Shown here piece by piece: positions 48,501-61,838 of a stretch of 64,000 nt of DNA; within the stretch, counting starts at the first letter, position 1, and every line of letters begins with the position of its first letter. Both the position numbers and the translations under genes were made by a program. The notes beneath the pieces were generated by a model, which saw only the letters and a list, made by a program, of their open reading frames with translations, did not search any database and was not told the origin of the DNA. This DNA comes from Panopea generosa (lineage: Eukaryota > Mollusca > Bivalvia > Adapedonta > Hiatellidae): the NCBI GenBank assembly GCA_029582155.1, contig CM055907.1, positions 31,183,983-31,247,982 on the forward strand, in the 5' to 3' direction.

Positions 48501-50163
48501 ATCATTACTTTTCATCATAGGGCTATAGCGATTGATTTGTTCCCCTTAATACACACGAATATGACATTTTGTGTTTGTTATATTAAGTATACATCTATAC
48601 ACGCGATATTTTCATTTTGTAGTCATTAACCTAAATAAACAGCAATATTTTAGTTTTTGTTGTTCATTTTAGTATACATCTATACAAATTGATTAGTTCC
48701 ACTTAATGCATGCAATTATGACATAGCATTATTATATTTTGTTTTATTTAAGCTAACATCACCGGTATATTACATTTTGAGGGTTTTTTTTCTTTTTAGT
48801 ATACAGATTCATTTGTTTCCCTTAATACACACGAATTAGGTTTTTGTTCTATACAGTTTACAGCTATATAGATTTATTTGTTCTACTTAATACACACAAA
48901 TATTACATTTTGAGTTTGTTCTATTCAGTTTACAGCTATAGAGATTGATTTCTTCAGCTGGTTCTATTCAGTATACAGCTACAGAGATTTTTTTTCCACT
49001 TAATACAGCGATTTATTTGTTCCCCTTAATACACACGAATATGACATTTTGTGTTTGTTATATTAAGTATACATCTATACACGCGATATTTTCATTTTGT
49101 AGTCATTAACCTAAATAAACAGCAATATTTTAGTCTTTGTTGTTCATTTTAGTATACAACTATACAAATTGATTAGTTCCACTTAATGCATGCAATTATG
49201 ACATAGCATTATTATATTTTGTTTTATTTAAACTAACTTCACCGCGATATTACATTTTGATTTTTTTTTTCTATTTAGTATACAGATTCATTTGTTTCCC
49301 TTAATACACACGAATTAGGTTTTTGTTCTATACAGATTACAGCTATATAGATTTATTTGTTCTACTAAATACACACGAATATTACATTTTGAGTTTGTTC
49401 TATTCAGTTTACAGCTATAGAGATTGATTTCTTCAGCTGGTTCTATTCTGTATACAGCTACAGAGATTGTTTTTCCCACTTAATACACGCGATGCGATCA
49501 TTTGATTTTCAATTAAATTCATAACAACATTATATTTTTGTTGTTCTATTTAGTATACATCTATACAAACTGATTAGTTCCACTTAATGCATGCGAATAT
49601 GACATAGCATTATTACATTTTGTTTCATTTAAGCTGAGATAACCGCAATATAACTCTTTTTTTTCTACTGCAAAACTGTTTGATTAATACTACTTAATGC
49701 AAGGACGTTTTATTTTTTGTGTTGATTAAAATTTAAAAAAAAACAACAGTGCAATATAATTTTGTTTGCTCTATCTCTCTATATTAATTAAGCAATAGTA
49801 TTTGTTTAATGCCATTTAATACAAATGAATAATCCATTATGATTTTATCAAAATGAATTACATTTTCCACACGATTATTACATTTTAAACTTCTTCTATT
49901 CAGTATACAGCTACAGAGATTTTTTTTCACCACTTAATACACGCGATGCGATTATTTAATTTTTAACTAAATTCACAACAATATTATATTTTTCGTTGTT
50001 CTATTTAGTATACATCTATACAAATTGATTAGTTCCAATTTTTTGTTTCATTTAAGCTCAGATAATCGCAATATAACATTAATTTTTCTTTTGCAAAACT
50101 GTTTGATTAATTCTACTTAATACAAGGACATTTTATTTTTTGTGTTGATTATAATTTGGAAAA
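45427..50163 (+). repeat. Satellite HOR copy, 4,737 bp (reference copy)
   Basis: Linker anchors lie at 45,427, 46,162, 46,913, 47,758 and 49,749, and the next copy starts at 50,164, giving intervals of 735, 751, 845, 1,991 and 415 bp. The long interval contains an exact-register 480-bp tandem duplication (48,527-49,006 and 49,007-49,486). After about 47,690 this copy switches to the sequence subtype seen at 36.5 and 55.2 kb. Confidence 0.87.
48527..49486 (+). repeat. 480-bp tandem duplication within the HOR
   Basis: Two head-to-tail copies, 48,527-49,006 and 49,007-49,486, each start at AGCGATT…TTGTTCCCC and end at CACTTAATAC. They differ at a few sites (for example TAGTTTTTG against TAGTCTTTG). 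Equivalent pairs occur in the other 4.74-kb copies, while the late part of the 6.9-kb copy and the 1.8-kb copy have a single unit. Confidence 0.85.
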
Positions 50164-53100
50164 GTGCAATATATTTTTGTTCGCTCTGTCGCTCTATACT
50201 CATTAAGCAATAGTGTTTGTTTAATGCCATTTAATACAAACGAATAATCCATTTTGATTTTATTCATATGAATTACATTTTCCACACGATTAATACATAT
50301 TGAGCTTGTTCTTTACAGTATATAGCTACAGAGATAGGTTTGTTCCACTTAATGTATTACGAATACATTATCATGATGCTTATACAGCGATTGAGATTGA
50401 TTTGTTTCACTTAATACATACGAATATTACATTGGGTGTTCTGGTATTGCTGTTCTGTTTGGTATACATGTACAGAGACTTATTTGTGCCAATTAATACA
50501 CACGAATATTACATTTTGAGATTTTCTTTCAGAACAGAGCTATAGAGACTGATTTGTTCCAATGAATACAAAGAACATTTTGAGTATTTTTCTTTTCATA
50601 GTTCTGCTATAGAAATTGATTTGTTCCACTTAATACACGCCATTATTTCACTTTGAATTCATTCAACTAAATTCACAGCAATATTATATTTTGTATTGTT
50701 CCATTTAGTATACATCTTATACACATTGATTAGTTCCACTGAATGCATGCGAATATGATATTATTATATTTTCTTTTATTGTACCTGAGAGCTCCGCAGT
50801 ATTACATTTTGTACTTTTTTTCTACTGCGAAACTGTTTGATTAATACTAATTAATGCAAGGACATTTTATTTTTTGTGTTGATTATAATTTGAAAACAGT
50901 GCAATATGATTTTATTTGCTCTATCTCTCTCTACTAATTAAGCAATAGTGTTTCATTAATGCCATTTAATACAAACGAATAATCCATTATGATTTTATCA
51001 AAATGAATTACATTTTCCAAACGATTATTACATTTTAAACGTGTTCTATACAGTATACAGCTACAGAGATAGGCTTGTTCCACTGAATACATACGAATAT
51101 AGCATTATGAGATTTTATTCTTTTCAGTATATAGCGATAGATATTCATTTGTTTCACTTAATACATATGAATATTACATTTGACGTTTTTTTCTATACAG
51201 CTATACACATTCATTTGTTTCCCTTAATTCATACGAATTAGGTGTTTGTTCTATTCATTTGACATCTGAACAAAATTATTTGTTCTACTTAATACACACG
51301 AATATTACATTTTGTGTTCATTTTGATTTTATTCTATTAAGTATACTGCTAAACAGGTTGCTTAGTTCCATTTAATACACGCGATTATTTCATTTTGTAT
51401 TCATAAACCTTATTAAACAGCACAGCAATATTATATTTTGTGTTGTTTTGTTTAGTATACATATTGATTAGTTCCACTTAATACAGGCGAATATTACATA
51501 GCATTATAACATATGCTTTTATTTAAGATAAGAGCACCGCAATATTACATTTTGAATTTGTTTCTATTCATTATAGAGCATAACAGTTTGATTAATTCTA
51601 CTGAATACAATGACATATTATTTGTTGTGTTGATTATAATTTGTAAACAGTTCAATATCTTTTGTTTCCTCTATAGCTCTATATGCTAATTAATCAATAG
51701 TGTTTGTTTAATGCTATTTATACACGAATAATCAATTTAAATTTTTATTCAAATGAATTACATTTTCCACACGAATATTACATTTTGAGCTTGTTCTATA
51801 CAGTATACACTACAGAGATATGTTTGTTCCACTTAATTCATACGAATATAACATTATGAGGTTTCATTTTTGTTTCAGTATACAGCAATCTAGATTGATT
51901 TATTTCACTTAATTACATACGAATATTACATTTTGAGCTTGTTCTATACAGTATACGCTACATAGATATGTTTGTTCCACATAATTCATACGAATATAAC
52001 ATAATGAGGTTTTATTTTTTTCAGTATACAGCGAAAGAGATTTATTTCTTTCACTTAATTACATACGAATATTACATTTATAGGTGTTATTTTCTATTTA
52101 GTATACTAGTATACAGATTCATTGTTCTATTCAGATTAATGCTGAATAGATTGATTTGTTCTACTTATTACCCACGAATATCGGATTGCGAGCTGGTTCT
52201 ATTCAGTTTACAGCTACAGAGATTGGTTTATTCCACTTAATACACGCGATTCGATTATTTGATTTTCAACTAAATTCACAGCCATAATATATTTTTTGTT
52301 GTTCTCCATAGTACACATCTATGCAAATTGATTAGTTCCAGTTAATGCATGCGAATTATTATATTTTGTTTTATTTCAGCCTAGATCACCACAATATAAC
52401 ATTTTCTATTTTTTCCTACTTCAAAACTATTTTATTAGTTCTACTTAATGCAAGGAAATATTATTTTTTTTGTTGATTATCATTTGAAAACAGTGCAATA
52501 TATTTTTGTTTTCTCTATCGCCTCTATACTAATTAAGCAATAGTGTTTGTTTAATGCCATTTGATACAAACGAATAATCCATTTTGCTTGTATTAAAATG
52601 AATTACATTTTCCACACGTTTTTTACATTTTGAGCTTGTTATAGCTACAGAGATTGGATTGTTCCACTTAATACATACGAATACAACATTATGAGGTTTT
52701 ATTCTTTTCAGTATAAAGCGATTGATATTCATTTGATTCACTTAATACATACGAATATTACATTGATTGTTTGTTCTATTTGGTATACAGGTGTAGATAT
52801 TTATTTGTAACAATTAATACAAACGAATATCACATTTAGATTTTTTTTCTATTAAGTATACAGCTATACAGATTTATTTGTTTCCCTTAATACACACGAA
52901 TAAGGTGTTTGTTTTATTAAGTTTACAGCTAAAGAGATTTATTTGTTTACTTAATACACACAAATATTACATTTTGAGTGTGTTCTATGCAGTATGCAGC
53001 TACAGAGATTGATTTCTTCTACTTAATACACACGAATATTACATTTTGTTTTTATTTTTTGTTTGTTCTATTAAGTAAACATCTATACAGATTCAGAAAT

Positions 53101-56100
53101 TCCATTTAATACACGCGATTTTTTTCATTTTTTATTCATTCAACTTAATCAACAGCACAGCAATATTACTTTTTCTATTCTATTTAGCATACATCTATAC
53201 AATTTGATTAGTTCCACTTTATGCAGGCGAATATTACATTTTGATCATTACTTTTCATCATAGGGCTATAGCGATTGATTTGTTCCCCTTAATACACACG
53301 AATATGACATTTTGTGTTTGTTATATTAAGTATACATCTATACACGCGATATTTTCATTTTGTAGTCATTAACCTAAATAAACAGCAATATTTTAGTTTT
53401 TGTTGTTCATTTTAGTATACATCTATACAAATTGATTAGTTCCACTTAATGCATGCAATTATGACATAGCATTATTATATTTTGTTTTATTTAAGCTAAC
53501 ATCACCGGTATATTACATTTTGAGGTTTTTTTTCTTTTTAGTATACAGATTCATTTGTTTCCCTTAATACACACGAATTAGGTTTTTGTTCTATACAGTT
53601 TACAGCTATATAGATTTATTTGTTCTACTTAATACACACAAATATTACATTTTGAGTTTGTTCTATTCAGTTTACAGCTATAGAGATTGATTTCTTCAGC
53701 TGGTTCTATTCAGTATACAGCTACAGAGATTTTTTTTCCACTTAATACAGCGATTTATTTGTTCCCCTTAATACACACGAATATGACATTTTGTGTTTGT
53801 TATATTAAGTATACATCTATACACGCGATATTTTCATTTTGTAGTCATTAACCTAAATAAACAGCAATATTTTAGTTTTTGTTGTTCATTTTAGTATACA
53901 TCTATACAAATTGATTAATTCCACTTAATGCATGAAATTATGACATAGCATTATTATATTTTGTTTTATTTAAGCTAACATCACCGGTATATTACATTTT
54001 GAGGGTTTTTTTTCTTTTTAGTATACAGATTCATTTGTTTCCCTTAATACACACGAATTAGGTTTTTGTTCTATACAGTTTACAGCTATATAGATTTATT
54101 TGTTCTACTTAATACACACAAATATTACATTTTGAGTTTGTTCTATTCAGTTTACAGCTATAGAGATTGATTTCTTCAGCTGGTTCTATTCAGTATACAG
54201 CTACAGAGATTGTTTTTCCGACTTAATACACGCGATGCGATTATTTGATTTTCAATTAAATTCATAACAACATTATATTTTTGTTGTTCTATTTAGTATA
54301 CATCTATACAAACTGATTAGTTCCACTTAATGCATGCGAATATGACATAGCATTATTACATTTTGTTTCATTTAAGCTGAGATAACCGCAATATAACTCT
54401 TTTTTTTCTACTGCAAAACTGTTTGATTAATACTACTTAATGCAAGGACGTTTTATTTTTTGTGTTGATTAAAATTTGAAAAAAAAAACCAGTGCAATAT
54501 AATTTTGTTTGCTCTATCTCTCTTTTCAGTATACAGCAATATAGATTGATTTATTTCACTTAATTACATACGAATATTACATTTTGAGCTTGTTCTATAC
54601 AGTATACGCTACATAGATATGTTTGTTCCACATAATTCATACGAATATAACATAGTGAGGTTTTATTTTTTTCAGTATACAGCGATAGAGATTTATTTCT
54701 TTCACTTAATTACATACGAATATTACATTTATAGTGTTATTTTCTATTTAGTATACAGATTCATTTGTTTCCATTAATACACACGAATTAGGAGTTTGTT
54801 CTATTCAGATTACTGCTGAATAGATTGATTTGTTCTACTTATTACCCACGAATATCGGATTGCGAGCTGGTTCTATTCAGTTTACAGCTACAGAGATTGG
54901 TTTATTCCACTTAATACACGCGATTCGATTATTTGATTTTCAACTAAATTCACAGCAATAATATATTTTTTGTTGTTCTCCATAGTACACATCTATGCAA
55001 ATTGATTAGTTCCAGTTAATGCATGCGAATTATTATATTTTGTTTTATTTCAGCCTAGATCACCACAATATAACATTTTCTATTTTTTCCTACTTCAAAA
55101 CTATTTGATTAGTTCTACTTAAATGCAAGGAAATATTTATTTTTTTTGTTGATTATCATTTGAAAACAGTGCAATATATTTTTGTTTTCTCTATCGCCTC
55201 TATACTAATTAAGCAATAGTGTTTGTTTAATGCCATTTGATACAAACGAATAATCCATTAGTTTGCTTGTATTAAAATGAATTACATTTTCCACACGTTT
55301 TTTACATTTTGAGCTTGTTATAGCTACAGAGATTGGATTGTTCCACTTAATACATACGAATACAATATTATGAGGTTTTATTCTTTTCAGTATAAAGCGA
55401 TTGATATTCATTTGATTCACTTAATACATACGAATATTACATTGACTGTTTGTTCTATTTGGTATACAGGTTTAGATATTTATTTGTAACAATTAATACA
55501 AACGAATATCACATTTAGATTTTTTTTCTATTAAGTATACAGCTATACAGATTTATTTGTTTCCCTTAATACAAACGAATAAGGTGTTTGTTCTATTAAG
55601 TTGACAGCTAAAGAGATTATAATACACACAAATATTACATTTTGAGTGTGTTCTATGCAGTATGCAGCTACAGAGATTGATTTCTTCTACTTAATACACA
55701 CGAATATTACATTTTGTTTTTATTTTTTGTTTGTTCTATTAAGTAAACATCTATACAGATTCAGAAATTCCATTTAATACACGCGATTTTTTTCATTTTT
55801 TTATTCATTCAACTTAATCAACAGCACAGCAATATTACATTTTGTGTTCTATTTAGCATACATCTATACAAATTGATTAGTTCCACTTTATGCAGGCGAA
55901 TATTACATTTTGATCATTACTTTTCATCATAGAGCTATAGCGATTGATTTGTTCCCCTTAATACACACGAATATGACATTTTGTGTTTGTTATATTAAGT
56001 ATACATCTATACACGCGATATTTTCATTTTGTAGTCATTAACCTAAATAAACAGCAATATTTTAGTCTTTGTTGTTCATTTTAGTATACAACTATACAAA

Positions 56101-57095
56101 TTGATTAGTTCCACTTAATGCATGCAATTATGACATAGCATTATTATATTTTGTTTTATTTAAACTAACTTCACCGCGATATTACATTTTGATTTTTTTT
56201 TTCTATTTAGTATACAGATTCATTTGTTTCCCTTAATACACACGAATTAGGTTTTTGTTCTATACAGATTACAGCTATATAGATTTATTTGTTCTACTAA
56301 ATACACACGAATATTACATTTTGAGTTTGTTCTATTCAGTTTACAGCTATAGAGATTGATTTCTTCAGCTGGTTCTATTCTGTATACAGCTACAGAGATT
56401 GTTTTTCCCACTTAATACACGCGATGCGATCATTTGATTTTCAATTAAATTCATAACAACATTATATTTTTGTTGTTCTATTTAGTATACATCTATACAA
56501 ACTGATTAGTTCCACTTAATGCATGCGAATATGACATAGCATTATTACATTTTGTTTCATTTAAGCTGAGATAACCGCAATATAACTCTTTTTTTTCTAC
56601 TGCAAAACTGTTTGATTAATACTACTTAATGCAAGGACGTTTTATTTTTTGTGTTGATTAAAATTTAAAAAAAAACAACAGTGCAATATAATTTTGTTTG
56701 CTCTATCTCTCTATATTAATTAAGCAATAGTATTTGTTTAATGCCATTTAATACAAATGAATAATCCATTATGATTTTATCAAAATGAATTACATTTTCC
56801 ACACGATTATTACATTTTAAACTTCTTCTATTCAGTATACAGCTACAGAGATTTTTTTTCACCACTTAATACACGCGATGCGATTATTTAATTTTTAACT
56901 AAATTCACAACAATATTATATTTTTCGTTGTTCTATTTAGTATACATCTATACAAATTGATTAGTTCCAATTTTTTGTTTCATTTAAGCTCAGATAATCG
57001 CAATATAACATTAATTTTTCTTTTGCAAAACTGTTTGATTAATTCTACTTAATACAAGGACATTTTATTTTTTGTGTTGATTATAATTTGGAAAA
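50164..57095 (+). repeat. Satellite HOR copy, 6,932-bp variant
   Basis: This is the standard copy plus about 2.2 kb. After the long interval it has a truncated linker joined to TTTTCAGTATACAGCAATAT (about 54,515-54,545), then a second set of late blocks, so the minus-strand-like marker block occurs twice (about 52,529 and 55,205). The same join is present at about 35,840. Confidence 0.85.
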
Positions 57096-60000
57096 GTGCA
57101 ATATATTTTTGTTCGCTCTGTCGCTCTATACTCATTAAGCAATAGTGTTTGTTTAATGCCATTTAATACAAACGAATAATCCATTTTGATTTTATTCATA
57201 TGAATTACATTTTCCACACGATTAATACATATTGAGCTTGTTCTTTACAGTATATAGCTACAGAGATAGGTTTGTTCCACTTAATGTATTACGAATACAT
57301 TATCATGATGCTTATACAGCGATTGAGATTGATTTGTTTCACTTAATACATACGAATATTACATTGGGTGTTCTGGTATTGCTGTTCTGTTTGGTATACA
57401 TGTACAGAGACTTATTTGTGCCAATTAATACACACGAATATTACATTTTGAGATTTTCTTTCAGAACAGAGCTATAGAGACTGATTTGTTCCAATGAATA
57501 CAAAGAACATTTTGAGTATTTTTCTTTTCATAGTTCTGCTATAGAAATTGATTTGTTCCACTTAATACACGCCATTATTTCACTTTGAATTCATTCAACT
57601 AAATTCACAGCAATATTATATTTTGTATTGTTCCATTTAGTATACATCTTATACACATTGATTAGTTCCACTGAATGCATGCGAATATGATATTATTATA
57701 TTTTCTTTTATTGTACCTGAGAGCTCCGCAGTATTACATTTTGTACTTTTTTTCTACTGCGAAACTGTTTGATTAATACTAATTAATGCAAGGACATTTT
57801 ATTTTTTGTGTTGATTATAATTTGAAAACAGTGCAATATGATTTTATTTGCTCTATCTCTCTCTACTAATTAAGCAATAGTGTTTCATTAATGCCATTTA
57901 ATACAAACGAATAATCCATTATGATTTTATCAAAATGAATTACATTTTCCAAACGATTATTACATTTTAAACGTGTTCTATACAGTATACAGCTACAGAG
58001 ATAGGCTTGTTCCACTGAATACATACGAATATAGCATTATGAGATTTTATTCTTTTCAGTATATAGCGATAGATATTCATTTGTTTCACTTAATACATAT
58101 GAATATTACATTTGACGTTTTTTTCTATACAGCTATACACATTCATTTGTTTCCCTTAATTCATACGAATTAGGTGTTTGTTCTATTCATTTGACATCTG
58201 AACAAAATTATTTGTTCTACTTAATACACACGAATATTACATTTTGTGTTCATTTTGATTTTATTCTATTAAGTATACTGCTAAACAGGTTGCTTAGTTC
58301 CATTTAATACACGCGATTATTTCATTTTGTATTCATAAACCTTATTAAACAGCACAGCAATATTATATTTTGTGTTGTTTTGTTTAGTATACATATTGAT
58401 TAGTTCCACTTAATACAGGCGAATATTACATAGCATTATAACATATGCTTTTATTTAAGATAAGAGCACCGCAATATTACATTTTGAATTTGTTTCTATT
58501 CATTATAGAGCATAACAGTTTGATTAATTCTACTGAATACAATGACATATTATTTGTTGTGTTGATTATAATTTGTAAACAGTTCAATATCTTTTGTTTC
58601 CTCTATAGCTCTATATGCTAATTAATCAATAGTGTTTGTTTAATGCTATTTATACACGAATAATCAATTTAAATTTTTATTCAAATGAATTACATTTTCC
58701 ACACGAATATTACATTTTGAGCTTGTTCTATACAGTATACACTACAGAGATATGTTTGTTCCACTTAATTCATACGAATATAACATTATGAGGTTTCATT
58801 TTTGTTTCAGTATACAGCAATCTAGATTGATTTATTTCACTTAATTACATACGAATATTACATTTTGAGCTTGTTCTATACAGTATACGCTACATAGATA
58901 TGTTTGTTCCACATAATTCATACGAATATAACATAATGAGGTTTTATTTTTTTCAGTATACAGCGAAAGAGATTTATTTCTTTCACTTAATTACATACGA
59001 ATATTACATTTATAGGTGTTATTTTCTATTTAGTATACTAGTATACAGATTCATTGTTCTATTCAGATTAATGCTGAATAGATTGATTTGTTCTACTTAT
59101 TACCCACGAATATCGGATTGCGAGCTGGTTCTATTCAGTTTACAGCTACAGAGATTGGTTTATTCCACTTAATACACGCGATTCGATTATTTGATTTTCA
59201 ACTAAATTCACAGCCATAATATATTTTTTGTTGTTCTCCATAGTACACATCTATGCAAATTGATTAGTTCCAGTTAATGCATGCGAATTATTATATTTTG
59301 TTTTATTTCAGCCTAGATCACCACAATATAACATTTTCTATTTTTTCCTACTTCAAAACTATTTTATTAGTTCTACTTAATGCAAGGAAATATTATTTTT
59401 TTTGTTGATTATCATTTGAAAACAGTGCAATATATTTTTGTTTTCTCTATCGCCTCTATACTAATTAAGCAATAGTGTTTGTTTAATGCCATTTGATACA
59501 AACGAATAATCCATTTTGCTTGTATTAAAATGAATTACATTTTCCACACGTTTTTTACATTTTGAGCTTGTTATAGCTACAGAGATTGGATTGTTCCACT
59601 TAATACATACGAATACAACATTATGAGGTTTTATTCTTTTCAGTATAAAGCGATTGATATTCATTTGATTCACTTAATACATACGAATATTACATTGATT
59701 GTTTGTTCTATTTGGTATACAGGTGTAGATATTTATTTGTAACAATTAATACAAACGAATATCACATTTAGATTTTTTTTCTATTAAGTATACAGCTATA
59801 CAGATTTATTTGTTTCCCTTAATACACACGAATAAGGTGTTTGTTTTATTAAGTTTACAGCTAAAGAGATTTATTTGTTTACTTAATACACACAAATATT
59901 ACATTTTGAGTGTGTTCTATGCAGTATGCAGCTACAGAGATTGATTTCTTCTACTTAATACACACGAATATTACATTTTGTTTTTATTTTTTGTTTGTTC

Positions 60001-61838
60001 TATTAAGTAAACATCTATACAGATTCAGAAATTCCATTTAATACACGCGATTTTTTTCATTTTTTATTCATTCAACTTAATCAACAGCACAGCAATATTA
60101 CTTTTTCTATTCTATTTAGCATACATCTATACAATTTGATTAGTTCCACTTTATGCAGGCGAATATTACATTTTGATCATTACTTTTCATCATAGGGCTA
60201 TAGCGATTGATTTGTTCCCCTTAATACACACGAATATGACATTTTGTGTTTGTTATATTAAGTATACATCTATACACGCGATATTTTCATTTTGTAGTCA
60301 TTAACCTAAATAAACAGCAATATTTTAGTTTTTGTTGTTCATTTTAGTATACATCTATACAAATTGATTAGTTCCACTTAATGCATGCAATTATGACATA
60401 GCATTATTATATTTTGTTTTATTTAAGCTAACATCACCGGTATATTACATTTTGAGGTTTTTTTTTTCTTTTTAGTATACAGATTCATTTGTTTCCCTTA
60501 ATACACACGAATTAGGTTTTTGTTCTATACAGTTTACAGCTATATAGATTTATTTGTTCTACTTAATACACACAAATATTACATTTTGAGTTTGTTCTAT
60601 TCAGTTTACAGCTATAGAGATTGATTTCTTCAGCTGGTTCTATTCAGTATACAGCTACAGAGATTTTTTTTCCACTTAATACAGCGATTTATTTGTTCCC
60701 CTTAATACACACGAATATGACATTTTGTGTTTGTTATATTAAGTATACATCTATACACGCGATATTTTCATTTTGTAGTCATTAACCTAAATAAACAGCA
60801 ATATTTTAGTCTTTGTTGTTCATTTTAGTATACAACTATACAAATTGATTAGTTCCACTTAATGCATGCAATTATGACATAGCATTATTATATTTTGTTT
60901 CATTTAAACTAACTTCACCGCGATATTACATTTTGATTTTTTTTTTCTATTTAGTATACAGATTCATTTGTTTCCCTTAATACACACGAATTAGGTTTTT
61001 GTTCTATACAGATTACAGCTATATAGATTTATTTGTTCTACTAATACACACGAATATTACATTTTGAGTTTGTTCTATTCAGTTTACAGCTATAGAGATT
61101 GATTTCTTCAGCTGGTTCTATTCTGTATACAGCTACAGAGATTGTTTTTCCCACTTAATACACGCGATGCGATCATTTGATTTTCAATTAAATTCATAAC
61201 AACATTATATTTTTGTTGTTCTATTTAGTATACATCTATACAAACTGATTAGTTCCACTTAATGCATGCGAATATGACATAGCATTATTACATTTTGTTT
61301 CATTTAAGCTGAGATAACCGCAATATAACTCTTTTTTTTCTACTGCAAAACTGTTTGATTAATACTACTTAATGCAAGGACGTTTTATTTTTTGTGTTGA
61401 TTAAAATTTAAAAAAAAACAACAGTGCAATATAATTTTGTTTGCTCTATCTCTCTATATTAATTAAGCAATAGTATTTGTTTAATGCCATTTAATACAAA
61501 TGAATAATCCATTATGATTTTATCAAAATGAATTACATTTTCCACACGATTATTACATTTTAAACTTCTTCTATTCAGTATACAGCTACAGAGATTTTTT
61601 TTCACCACTTAATACACGCGATGCGATTATTTAATTTTTAACTAAATTCACAACAATATTATATTTTTCGTTGTTCTATTTAGTATACATCTATACAAAT
61701 TGATTAGTTCCAATTTTTTGTTTCATTTAAGCTCAGATAATCGCAATATAACATTAATTTTTCTTTTGCAAAACTGTTTGATTAATTCTACTTAATACAA
61801 GGACATTTTATTTTTTGTGTTGATTATAATTTGGAAAA
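57096..61838 (+). repeat. Satellite HOR copy, 4,743 bp (standard length)
   Basis: It has the same block order as the copies at 38,897 and 45,427 and is nearly identical to the copy at 38,897 in the later blocks (for example ACAGGTGTAGATATT and the full AAAGAGATTTATTTGTTTAC). Confidence 0.87.
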
